64,000 bases of DNA. It comes from Corella eumyota. Its lineage: Eukaryota > Chordata > Ascidiacea > Phlebobranchia > Corellidae. The translations under genes were made by a program, and so were the position numbers. The stretch covers positions 248,001-312,000 of the forward strand of contig OY720101.1 of NCBI GenBank assembly GCA_963082875.1, written 5' to 3'. Positions 36,101 through 46,000 of this stretch are shown piece by piece (position 1 is the stretch's first letter; each line of letters starts with the position of its first letter). The notes under the pieces were generated by a model. It saw only the letters and a list, made by a program, of their open reading frames with translations. It had not been told where the DNA came from and made no database searches.

Positions 36101-37492
36101 ATTATAATAAAATAAAAAATAAAAGTTAAATTAAATTTCAACCAAACTTATTTTTAAATTCACAAATCAAAAAACTGTGTTTCAAGTTATATTTAACAAA
36201 TAAACAAAACAATCCTAAAATTAAATTTCCTTTGTCTAGACACTTTCTTCATTTCTGTATATGGCACTACAACCTATAACAAATAAACAACATCCCTTGA
36301 ACTTGAGCAGTTTTACTCACGAAATAATTAAGTTTTTGTTAAATTGCAAAGCCATCAGAAATCATTTGCAATTATGTGTTAGTCTGCTTGTTTGCTTAAT
36401 CGAGCAAACATTGCCAAAACGTATTCTTATCTTTTTGACCTTTAAATTTTGCAAAAATTAGGTTTTTTGTTAATTAGCAAATCCATTAAAACTAATAATC
36501 CTTAATCTAATTTGCAAACTTGGGTTGGTCCATTAGTTCGCCAAATCGAGCGTATACCCTATATTGTGACGTCATATGAACCTAAACAATGGGCCTCAAG
36601 GTCAAACAAATTGCTTTTCTGTTAATGTATAAGTTGTTGAATATTTTTTTTTTTTTTTAATTTTATGTATAAGTTGTTGAATATTTTATTAATTTTGGTG
36701 ATGTAGTTAGTCTGCAATTTTATTTAGAAAATTTGTTGTAAAAACAATGAAATAAGTTCTTTCGTTATTTAAGTAGATTATAACATTATAATTAATTTAC
36801 AGGGCGTTTCAAAAAAGTGTAAATGTGAATTAAGCAAATTATTAAGGTTAACAAGTATTTGTTTATATATTCAAACATTGTCTTTAATAAACCAAACAAG
36901 TCTGCATACCATATTATAGAGGGTCGCCCGAAAATAAGGGAACAGAAAATTGAAGAAAACTCGTAAAACAAAGAGGCGGAATCTTAAATTATAATATCCG
37001 ATATCTGTATATTTAAGGATGCTGTCATTTGGTCTAAACCAAATACCGACAATTAGACATTTCTTATAAACCCCCAGCTATAATAATCTTAACCCTCGTA
37101 TGGGTAATGTAAGTTAATTTTTAAAAATATATTGACCTTAATACAAATAAACAGTCAGCAAAATTTCCGCGTTTTATTTTTTTAAGGTTCCCCTTTTTTG
37201 GCTTTCTTCATTTTCCATTCCCTCAAATTCCGCGTCCCTATCTTAGAGTCAAATTAAGCGAAAATTTACTGTCACCTACGATTTATTAAACTGGCAGGAC
37301 AACAAAACTTATTTCAATGTCAGACTATTGGTTCGTTCGCTTTGACCATTTCATTTAAATTTTAAAATCTATAATCTAAACTTTAAAATCTATTAAATCA
37401 ATTTTCTTACCATTATAAGAACCAATAAAACTACATTCTACCAACGTTGTTGTTAAAATTATAAAACAAATTAAAAATAAAAATAATTTCAT
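24158..37492 (-). CDS. Gene B: paralogue of gene A with an internal tandem duplication
   Basis: Exons: 37492-37411, 35628-35485, 35284-34991, 34903-34718, 34611-34494, 34159-34045, 33857-33586, 33486-33302, 32890-32750, 32675-32490, 32282-32174, 31938-31827, 31655-31393, 31036-30855, 30431-30291, 30091-29915, 29694-29577, 29268-29154, 28951-28680, 28421-28237, 28105-27965, 27889-27704, 27485-27377, 27153-27042, 26882-26620, 26267-26086, 25936-25796, 25593-25417, 25195-25057, 24795-24641, 24258-24158. Phase carries throughout: 1700 residues. Order: signal peptide; two Ly6-like modules; helical 1; Ly6-like 3; helical 2; Ly6-like 4; then the block helical 1, Ly6-like 3, helical 2, Ly6-like 4 again; C-terminal region. 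The third helical module of gene A is absent. The first exon is uncertain: 40285-40204 has the same length and phase and fits equally well. Predicted secreted; function unknown. Confidence 0.82.
24327..24587 (-). mobile_element. tRNA-derived SINE
   Basis: This is a member of the main SINE family in the last intron of gene B, in the same orientation as transcription. It ends (minus-strand start) with a tRNA-like head (caccacgctgtcggt reversed) and has the usual body and a gggaaagtcgaatgcgcgac 3' part. The gene A intron at the same place does not have it. Confidence 0.83.
25417..29694 (-). repeat. Gene B internal duplication, 3' copy (12 exons)
   Basis: This unit runs from the exon at 29694 to the exon at 25417 and matches, exon for exon and in every exon length, the unit at 29915-34611. 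Some exons appear identical base for base (for example 28951-28680 against 33857-33586), including silent sites. Flanking introns differ strongly in many places. Unlike its partner it has no SINE or inverted-repeat element in the equivalent introns. Confidence 0.9.
28467..28610 (+). mobile_element. SINE 3' half
   Basis: Only the second half of the SINE is present, from the agcataattatc body motif to cccacatcgaggataaagat and an A-rich tail. It lies in the intron before exon 28421-28237 of gene B, opposite to transcription. The paired intron at 33487-33585 lacks it. Confidence 0.75.
30502..30782 (+). mobile_element. tRNA-derived SINE, full length
   Basis: The head ccggcagcgtggtgtagtgg (A box), a B-box region gtcgtgggttttacccc and the complete body to gcggataaagatatatg are present. 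It is inserted in one copy of the gene B internal duplication and absent from the equivalent intron near 26.0 kb, which makes it a relative date marker. Confidence 0.88.
32968..33232. mobile_element. Hairpin-forming MITE-like element
   Basis: The core is an inverted repeat, ttgcggtcatttt at 33060-33072 and aaaatgaccgcaa at 33140-33152, flanked by purine-rich and pyrimidine-rich arms (aaataggggggtaaaaag against the complement of tttcctccctattt). The whole element can fold into one long hairpin. It is noncoding and absent from the paired intron at 28106-28236. The superfamily cannot be named; exact ends and target duplication are unclear. Confidence 0.65.
34345..34440 (-). mobile_element. Fragment of the second tRNA-like SINE family
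   Basis: On the minus strand, aggttttgggttcaactctt is followed by gcccttgaagaaggc, matching the gggttcaag ... gcccttgagcccagcg order seen near 38.8 kb. It lies in a gene B intron equivalent to the gene A intron that holds the 20600-20690 fragment, so the insertion may predate the A/B split. Confidence 0.45.
34950..35007 (-). other. tRNA-like sequence at the exon 3 splice donor of gene B
   Basis: Minus strand: gatggttcagttg, donor gtaagtacatgaag, then ggtttgaatcctactggagg. This is the counterpart of 21227-21284 in gene A, with the B box changed by one base. Exon and the first intron bases are both conserved, unlike the rest of the intron. Confidence 0.5.
35793..35874 (-). pseudogene. Degenerate signal-peptide exon copy (array member 1)
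   Basis: This is an 82-base copy of the gene B first exon with an ATG and a donor (gtaagaa), but its frame stops after 16 residues (MKLFLFLICFVTSSTT) and the usual upstream acceptor is missing. It is the copy nearest to exon 2 yet cannot serve as a coding first exon. Confidence 0.7.
35978..36046 (-). pseudogene. Degenerate signal-peptide exon copy (array member 2)
   Basis: It is recognisable from the tttgtttttaatttatttta core and a conserved donor (gtaagaa). It has AAG in place of the start ATG and is 13 bases shorter than the intact copies. Confidence 0.65.
36916..37248. mobile_element. MITE-like element with long imperfect terminal inverted repeats
   Basis: The left end (gagggtcgcccgaaaataag then ggaacagaaaattgaagaaa) matches the reverse complement of the right end (atagggacgcggaatttgag then ggaatggaaaatgaagaaag) over about 45 bases. 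The interior has no reading frame. It sits between two signal-peptide exon copies. The transposon superfamily is not clear. Confidence 0.6.
37411..37492 (-). other. Intact signal-peptide exon for gene B (array member 3)
   Basis: It encodes MKLFLFLICFIILTTTLVEC plus seven residues and ends at phase 1 with donor gtaagaa, which joins exon 35628 in frame. An acceptor (tttttatctag) precedes the ATG. It is used in the gene B model because it is the nearest copy with both ATG and open frame. Confidence 0.7.
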
Positions 37493-37920
37493 TATTTCGA
37501 TATTTTTAAATCTAGATAAAAAATCTACTAAAAATTGTAATTAAACTTTTAAACTGATGTCATTTAACTTTTTAAAACATTATATTTTTTTCCTAAATTA
37601 AATTATTAAATTCAATTTAAAAAAACGAATTAAATAGAAAATCAATTTTTTTTTAATAAAAAACAATCCTAAAATTCTACAAACTAATAATTTAACTCAG
37701 CCTTAAAAGAAGCATCTTGTTAAACAAAACTGTTTTATAAGCCCTAACCCTAAATTTTCCCTATTTTTAAGCAAAAACTTTTAACTATAACTGTCTTATT
37801 ATTATCGCATTAAAACTACTTTTAATAATTTAAACAAAGAAATTAGCCCTAAAAAAACAATCACCAAAATTAGCATTAAATATGAATTTAAACTTTAAAA
37901 TATTTAAACATTTTTCTTAT

Positions 37921-37998
37921 TGTTATAAAAACCTTTTAAACCACTTTTTACAAAAGTTGCAAAAGTTGAGAAACCAATCAAATCAAAAATGATTTCAC
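37921..37998 (-). pseudogene. Degenerate signal-peptide exon copy (array member 4)
   Basis: A weakly conserved copy: the start is GTG, the donor position reads aataag instead of gtaag, and the frame has early stops. It is recognised by position in the array and the tgaaatcatttttgatttga core. Confidence 0.5.
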
Positions 37999-38227
37999 CA
38001 TTTTAAATTTTCAATTCTAAACACGCTTATTTATTTTGTCAAAAAAGTTTAATTTAAACTAAAATATTATTTTTGGATGCGCGTAAAAACCTCAAACATT
38101 CAAAACTTGATATTGTTCCCCCTAACTTGAACAATTTAATTTACGAAAAACGCTTTTTTGTCAATTTGCAAAATTATTTCCAAAAACATGAAAATCTGCT
38201 TGTTTGTTATTTAAGCGTTATCAATAT

Positions 38228-38540
38228 ATTGTGACGTCACATGCACCCAAAGCTGTGATTTTACATACTTCCAATACTGTGACGTCACATACACCCAATA
38301 CTGTGACGTCACATGCACCTAAAGCTGTGATTTTACATACACCCAATACTGTGACGTCACATGCACCCAATACTGTGACGTCACATGTACTCGATGCTAT
38401 GATGTCACACCCAAAGCTATTATGTCACATACACCCAATACTGTGACGTCATATGCACCCAATACTGTGACGTCACATGTACCCAATACTGTGACGTCAC
38501 ATGCACCCAATACTGTGACGTCACATGTACTCGATGCTGA
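38228..38540. repeat. 24-bp minisatellite of TGTGACGTCACA-type units
   Basis: About 13 units of ctgtgacgtcacatgcaccc plus aata, some with a shorter tgtgattttacatac or tcgatgctatgatgtcac variant. The seed is visible elsewhere: the paralogous upstream segments near 22.78, 36.56 and 40.67 kb have a single atattgtgacgtca-like site at the same place in the array unit. One CRE-like site was therefore amplified here. Open frames across it on both strands are only repeat translation. Confidence 0.9.
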
Positions 38541-38794
38541 TATCGATTTTGAAAAAGCTACGACATATGAATACTTTTTATTTATGTGCCACATACATGC
38601 ACATTGTAACTTATAGTATGAATTTTGAAACAATTGCTTTTAATCAACACTTCGACCAAAGAAAAGGCTGTACTAATAAAGGAATGTATTTAAAAGTGCG
38701 TTCCTGCTCGTATACGCACTGGAGCCTAAATTGTTAAACCTGGCATGTATCGAATAGCATTCTATTAAAACACAAACTGACAAAAAAATTAAAA

Positions 38795-38890
38795 ATCACA
38801 AGAGCCGAAAGGTTTCGGGTTCAAGCCGCACTATTTGCCCTTGAGCCCAGCGTTTAAGGATAGCTCAAAACACGTCATAACAGCACACCC
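38795..38890 (+). mobile_element. Second tRNA-like SINE family, copy with 3' part
   Basis: gagccgaaaggtttcgggtt then caagccgcactatttgccct and gagcccagcgtttaaggata, with an A-rich end. It shares head and 3' landmarks with 13128-13235 and is distinct from the main SINE family. Confidence 0.55.
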
Positions 38891-39208
38891 TTACCCAATA
38901 AAAAAATATAAATCCTATCACCTTAAGGTGATATGATAAAAAAAACAATTTTATCTAAATTTAAATATTCAATAATAAAAAATCTCAATAAGGTAATATT
39001 ACGCAAATGTCTAATAAATCATGCAAACTACTGTAAATTGTTTATCAATTCTGCCATTAGTTATACTAGTCAATTAAAAAATAATATAAATAGAGTTATT
39101 TAATTACAGAAAATATAGTTAAAAAAAGAAACAAAATTATGCAAAATAAATATAAAATTTTACCAAAAAAATTAAAAATTTATTAACATATTATAACAAC
39201 TTACTTAC

Positions 39209-39291
39209 TGTTATAAGTACCTTAGGCAACAGCATTCTACGAAAGTTGTTGTTAAAATTATAAAACAAATTAAAAACAAAAATAATTTCTT
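39209..39291 (-). pseudogene. Degenerate signal-peptide exon copy (array member 5)
   Basis: It is close in sequence to the intact copy at 37411-37492 and keeps acceptor (aattttag) and donor (gtaagta), but the ATG is replaced by AAG and the frame stops near the end. It might still be spliced as noncoding sequence. Confidence 0.65.
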
Positions 39292-39811
39292 TTTTTTAAT
39301 TTTCTAAAATTAAACAAATGTTTTTTTTAACTTTTTTAAAATAAAATTTTTCGTATTTTTAACATACTTAAATTTTTCTTGATTTTAATATTTAAATATG
39401 TTACAATTAAATGTATTAGTCCTAAAATTCACAAGCTAATATTTAACTCAATCGTAATAAGAAATATTTCGTTAAACTAACGCCATATTTTCAGTCTTGA
39501 ACATGAATATTTTTTTCTAGAATACCTAACTCTCTTTATTTCTTTTTATTACGTCACCATACGTAAATGACAAAAAGGTTCCACTTTTCTCTTACATGTT
39601 TCTTACAATAGCGTTATGCGACCACATTTAACCAACCATAAATATACAAAAAGCAATTATTTAAACTTGAAGTTGTTACCAGTAACTTGCACAATTTTAA
39701 CTCACAAAAATCCTAAAAATTTTGTCAAATCGCAAAGCGAACAAAATTAAAAATCTGCAAAATTTTCGCAACAACCTTAAAACTTGCCTGTTTAGATTTC
39801 CCCACATATTT

Positions 39812-40097
39812 TTTTGTTTATATCTTTATCCTCGATGTGGGAAAGTCGAATGCGCGACTTAAACATAGAGTAACATCAGTTACTCCAACCCGGTCTCGAG
39901 TTGCCTTTAAAAGTTTGGGATATTATAGATTATAATTTTCCGGTTATTATGCTGCTGATTAAGTGCTGGCTCAGCAGGAGTTCATACCGTTTATATCGCC
40001 TTACTCAAGTGCGCTACAGCATGAGATCAGTGGGGATTGAACCCACGACCTCATGTGTGGTATAGCAAGTGTTCTTACCACTACACCACGCTGTCGG
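39812..40097 (-). mobile_element. tRNA-derived SINE, full length
   Basis: A well-preserved copy: minus-strand head accgacagcgtggtgtagtg, B box gggttcaatcccc, full body and gaggataaagatataaac tail. It lies between two members of the signal-exon array and is among the least diverged copies in the window. Confidence 0.9.
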
Positions 40098-40203
40098 TTA
40101 TTATATTAAAACATAATAAACAGTTTAACTGTTATTTAACGCAAAAAATAAAACCCTTTTACAAAAAGTTAAACTTTAGATAAAATTAAAACGATTTACT
40201 AAC

Positions 40204-40285
40204 CGTTATAAAAGCCTCCTGCTGTGCATTCTACAAACGTCCCAGTCAAGGTTGAAAAACAAATTAAATACAGAAGCAATTTCAT
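40204..40285 (-). other. Intact signal-peptide exon for gene B (array member 6, distal)
   Basis: It encodes MKLLLYLICFSTLTGTFVEC plus seven residues, has an acceptor (tgttttag) before the ATG and a donor (gttagta), and is the same length and phase as member 3. It is the copy nearest the putative noncoding exon at 40788-40855 and could be the true or an alternative gene B start. Confidence 0.65.
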
Positions 40286-40518
40286 TCTTTTAAATTTCTA
40301 AAACAAACAATTAATAAAATTTAATCAAAACTTGGTGTTAAAATGTTTAAAAATTCTTCTAAATTTAAACTTAATCTTAAAGATATTAAAGTGCAAAAAA
40401 AGGTTAAATTTTAATTTAAAAAAAACTTAAAACTTTTCACAAATTTTACAAACTAACATTTTAACTCATTTGCCAGAGTAGCCCTCTTATTTTCAGTTTT
40501 TAAACCCATTTACCCTTT

Positions 40519-40562
40519 TTCTAGAATATCGGGCTCCCATTGTTTATATTTATTACGTCACC
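40519..40562 (-). promoter_or_regulatory. TTCTAGAA palindrome upstream of the distal gene B first exon
   Basis: TTCTAGAA at 40519-40526 followed by a tattacgtcac half-CRE, in the same order and spacing as upstream of gene A (22328-22369). A third copy lies at 39515-39522. Conservation across paralogues and array units is the only evidence of function. Confidence 0.4.
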
Positions 40563-40787
40563 ACAAAAAAAACTAAAAAAATTTTAGCCAATCCAAAAAA
40601 AGCAGTTTGCAAATTTTTGCAGAATTTTCACGGTTTACCTTTTCGCTTAATCATTGTTTACAGTATACTATGACGTCACAACCACCTTAATTGTTTCGCA
40701 AAATACCGAAGTGCAATAAACCGTTGAACGTAATTCGAAACCAAAATTTAATTTAAAATTCAACAAAAAATTCGGGAAATCACCTAC

Positions 40788-40855
40788 CTAATATGACGTC
40801 ATAGTTCGTATCAATACCAGCGCTTTAACAACTCTCTTGCGGTATCAAGTGGTTG
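40788..40855 (-). other. Probable 5' noncoding exon of gene B
   Basis: Minus strand: accacttgataccgcaagag ... gaactatgacgtcatattag then donor gtaggtg. It matches the gene A upstream exon at 22926-23007. All six signal-exon copies lie between this exon and gene B exon 2, so splicing could choose among them. Confidence 0.5.
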
Positions 40856-40869
40856 ATAAAAAAAACAAT

Positions 40870-43005
40870 TTTCTTCATTTTTTTGTTGTTTGCATTAAAC
40901 TCAGGTGACGACAAAGTTAATCTGTGACGTCATAATTGTGATTGTCAACCATAATCCCAACAACGTCACAATGTCTACCGTCTTGTTGTCACGTGACCTA
41001 AATTAAAATAACAAATAGATTAAAACAAAGTTGTTAAAAATAAAATTTAAAAAATGTCTTAATTAAACATTATGCAATTAAAAAAAGTTAAATGACGTCA
41101 CAAAAACGTTACAAATTATAAGATGACGTCACAACTAATAAAATCTAAATTAAGATCAAAAAGTTTCGACAATTATTTTTCGAATAATTTGTTTGTAAAT
41201 TGTTTTAAAATATTTATTAAGTTTTGTTTAATAAAATTATCACAACAATGTGTAAACAGAAAGTTAAACTGAAATCAATTTGTAAAATATAATTGCAAGT
41301 TAAAAACGAATCCTAATTTATCATTTTATACAATTTGCCGAAAAATACCAATTTGTCCGAAATTTAAAATAAATATTATTTTAACTTTTCAAAATTTCGA
41401 ATCTGAAAGCACATTAGGTATTTTATTTTAATTTAATTTTATAAAAACCTTGTTTAATATTCTTTAAATTGGTAACTTTAAAAAAATGTCAAATTTATTA
41501 TCGCAAAATGCTTAAGGCTAACAATAAAGGTTTATGACGTAATAAAGAAGGACAATGTCGCGAGAATGGCATTTGCAGACATACGATTGTGATTTCATAG
41601 TCGCAGAAACTTTAAATTGTTGTAAACGGAGTCGCTCTAAGGAGGGTAGAAATGCAAAACAGTAAAATTTACAAAACTAGTTCTTTTAGGTAAATTTAAT
41701 TAAACAAATTAAAAAAAATAATAAAAAATAAAATATTGCAAAAAAGCAATTTTGTTAAATTATTTTATATAATAAATAGATGTTATTTTTCTTTAGTAAT
41801 ACTGGTTTTCAAATTGAGATTTATTTAGAAATTGTTAAAGTAAAACAAAAATATATTTATATAATTATTAAATAAAACAGTAACAATTTATTAAGTTAAA
41901 AAAGCCAAGCAAAAGCTATTTTTTTTTTAAAACAGTTAACTGTGTAATAATTATAAACTGTAAAAATCAGGAAAAAAAACTAAAAAAAATAAACAACCCA
42001 TTTTTTAAATTAGATTTTAAATGGACGAAATTAAAATAATTTGAAAATATTTCATAAAAAGATTTTATCTAGACTGACTGACTAAAAAAACAATTTGTTT
42101 AAATTTCAAATTGCCGAACTTGTAAGCAATGACGTCACATAATTGGCTTCAATTTGTTTCTACGATTTTCATATTTAAATATTGAATTCCCAAACTAAAC
42201 CAAATACTTACGATTCGCAGTATTTTTATAATAGTAGCAGAAAATAGTTATGATATGAGCTTGTAAGTACTGCAACTATCAATTAGTTTTAAATACAGAA
42301 ATGTCAGATAAACATTCTAGTATTTGTAAGTACTAAATGTAAATCAATTATTTTATAGATTTTTAATCAATTATTTATCTGCTGTTAGTAAGGGCTGCAA
42401 TTTAAGACAATTATCAAACCAAAGAATGCTTTTATCATAAATACTAAGCATATTAACTTATAATATTAAAATAATAAAAAAATTTAAAATTGTATAAAAA
42501 CAAAAAAATATTCAATTTTTTTTGTAAATGAAAAATAATAAACAAAAGTAGTGTCGTTGTTGATTATTACGTTAAAAAAACAATGACAGATTTACCGCCG
42601 TAAATTTGCGAAATCCCACGGGAATAAAAAGCACGAAATACCGCGGTCAAAAGGGACGAAACCGAGGTACGAAAACGACGACAACTCGAACACCGATGTT
42701 CAGGCAGACGAAGTAAAAAAAATCACAGACAAAAATAGTAAGACCAAATAAATTAAGTTTTATAAAGGCAAATTAAAAGAGTTTGTGAAAATTTTATGAT
42801 TTAAATACAAGTAAATCGGTTGTAAAAAGCGTTATCGAGGTGTTATAAATAGCCCGTTGTAAACAAACTATTTAGCGAACTTAATTAGGTTAGCTTCATT
42901 CATGCTGTGTAGTATTTCCTATATCGGTTAAGTAAATTAAAGATGACAGATTTGTTTTAAAAATATTTTGTTTGGTTGTTTTCAGGAATAATTAGGAGAA
43001 TTAAA
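40870..43005. other. Divergent intergenic region
   Basis: This 2.1-kb stretch separates the 5' ends of gene B (minus) and the Ly6/uPAR gene (plus), so both promoters probably lie here. Several CRE-like sites (near 40925, 41094 and 42128) are present. No coding exon, SINE or tandem array was seen. Confidence 0.4.
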
Positions 43006-46000
43006 ATGTGTAAAATTATAAAAGTTATATTTCTGTTAGTTATATCAATTTCAGGTAAGATTTAACTAATAAAACAAAAATAAAATAAATTTTTAAAGCA
43101 GATTTTAAAAATTTCGTAAAATTAAAAAAATCTAATTTTTAAAATAAACAAACATAAAAAATGTAACTTTTCAGTGTCGTGCGCACTGAGGTGTAACAAG
43201 GGTGTGACGTCACTGATGAACGACCGAGTGTTAGAGAGTGACGTCATCAGTGTGGAATGTGGGAGTGGGGAAGTTTGTGTTGGAGTCAACGCCAAGATCA
43301 ACTTACGCGGAATGGAATGTGAGTCGCATTGTAATTATGGTTTTATTATGGTGCGTGGTTGTTTTGATGGTTTTATTATGGTGTATGGTTGTTTTAATGG
43401 TTTTATTATGGTTAATGTTTTTTGCATGGTTGTTAACTTAGATAATGGTTGTTTAAATGGTTGTTAACTCGGTTGATTGTTGTTTTTATGGTTATGTCGT
43501 AAAACATGGTTGTTTTCATGGTTTTTAACACGATTAATGGTTATTAATATGGTTGTTAACATAGTTCATGATTGTTTTAATGGTTGTTAACACGATGATG
43601 GTTGTTTTTTAGTATCAAAATAGTTAATGGTTGTATTTACAGTTTTTTTTAACATAATTTGCTTGATTTGTGCATTGAGTGTAGGTTAAGAGAAATCATT
43701 AAAACTATTTAACTTATTTTTATAACTTTAATATATATCGACGCTAACTTACCAAGAAATAAAGCAATAAACTAAATTTAACTTTGTTAGTTGGATTATT
43801 AAATGTGTATTTTTAAACATAATTTATTTCCTTAATTATTTCAACAAACATTAGAAAGTAAAGGTTTTAAACGATTTAATACGAAATCTAAAAGAAAAAC
43901 ATTTTAAGCCATACCACCATACATATGTATTAAGGTATTATTAAACCACAAGCACGAATTTTATGTTTTTAAATTTGAAACCAAATTTAATCTGGATCAT
44001 TTAACCACATGTCCTGAATTATAACTTACTTAAATTTGCCAGTTGTAAATCAAATCTATTGTTAAACTATAACCTATTGCTTATGGATATGCACATTTAA
44101 AAAATAGCGTAATATATAATGACTAAACATTGGAAAATTTAACACATTTTCAAAAAATTACAACTTTAAGTTCAGTTTTTTCGTTTGATCTTCATCAAAT
44201 GAATAGCAAAGCGTATATGTTATATACAATAAAACTTTACTTTCACCGATTTAATAAAAGCAAGATTAAACCAAAGTTCACTTACACCAATATTCGAATG
44301 TGTTAATATCTTATACTACACAGTAATAATAGAATATCTCACACTAGTGAATGAGAGATTACCAATCGTTAGAACCTAATTAGTTTGACGTTATTCGCTA
44401 ATTTATATAAGGTCACCCCACATGTAGTTATATAATGTTTACTCACGCCGTTTTATAAGCTTGTTTAGTTATTTTATAATGGTTTTAAGATATTTATTTT
44501 CTTGTTAATATGTTTGTAAACTTGGTTGTTTTGGATAAATGAGGGTCGTAAAATCTTTGTTAAACAATGAAACGAAATCAGGGTTAAAGTAGTCGATATG
44601 TTACGGGGAAAAAATTGATGTTTATATAAAGAACCTTGAATTATAGGAAATGAAATGTTGGCCTTTAATTTGTTTTTTGACTTTTAAAATAAGCTAATTT
44701 AACTTGACAAGCATCGCTTTGTATAATAGGTTATTGGCCCCAATTTAACTAAACTGTTATAGTAAGGTTTAAACGTAAAAGGTAAACGCTGAAATAAACA
44801 TAAAATTTTGAGTAAAACAATATCAAAGAACCGGATAAAGGTTGAAAAGGTTATTAAGTTAAGAATTCTCCTGGGACTTATTGTTATTGTGCGAAAACTT
44901 TATTTTTATCGATTGTTTGAGTGTCGATGTACAGACAAAAATCGAACCACATTAGTTTGTTAATTTAAAAAAATTGAATATTAGAACATAACAAGCTTAC
45001 AAGATAATAATCATTTTTTGTATAAAAACCGCAGAAAAAATAGTTCTTTTAAATACAAATTAAAACGTTATAACTAAGTTATTTTAAAAGGCTTAAAGTA
45101 GGTGACCACTTGAAATTTTAAATTAAGTTTTAAGTTGAATAAATTTAGTTTTATTGCTAATTAAGTTATTTCACAAATTAGGTTATTTTTCCTAAAAGCA
45201 TTTCGTCAAATGCGCTACTTTTAAAGATTACTATGCCACATATGTGGATAAATTAGTTTCGTTTCGTAGATTAAACAAACATAAATTATGCAAACTTTTA
45301 AGTAATTAACGCTCCAAAGGATTTAAAGGAATTTCAATAAAAAAAGGTTATGCAAAAAACATTAAACTAAAATCTAAAAATATCTTTTTTTACATTAAAT
45401 ATGGTTTTAATTTAACATTAAAAAGCGAATATTTTTAATATTCGTGGCAAACTGAATAAATAATTAATCAATTTTGTCATGTTTTAAATGCCAATGTTCT
45501 AAACAACATGTCAAATAAAACAAGTTTTCTTTTGAATATTTAAAATATAAAAACAAAGCAAAATTATGAAGACTTTGTAATTGCTTTTACAAAATAGTAA
45601 TTGCCACTGCCACTTCTATTATATTTGTATCAAATTTTGGCAAGTTTTAACAATAATTTTAATTTAATTTTATATCATTTTACTATGGCGATTTTAACAA
45701 CTTATTATTATGACGTCATAGCTCACGTTTATGTTGGATCGTGCGCGATAGATTGCGAAGAAGAAGAGAGACGAGGATGCGGTTACATCCTCGAAGATGT
45801 GACGTCAGAAGAGAAAGAGGGAGATCCCCGATATAATATTACGTCATGTGACGTCAAATGTTGTGATTCGGAAGATTTGTGCAACAAGAGCCCAGACCAA
45901 GGTTAAACAATTTTTTAATTTTTTGAACATTCTTTAAACATTATTTCGACCTCCAAAACTTTGTTTTTTTGCCCCCCCCCCCAGCCCAGTTCCAATGTTA

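Noticed and set aside
38204-38633. Overlapping open frames on both strands
   Set aside because: Translations of the 24-bp TGACGTCA minisatellite; periodic peptides without independent support.
43174-43467. Long open frame continuing past exon 2 of the Ly6/uPAR gene
   Set aside because: Beyond 43318 it runs through a donor (gtgagt) into a degenerate intronic repeat; the spliced form completes the Ly6 domain.
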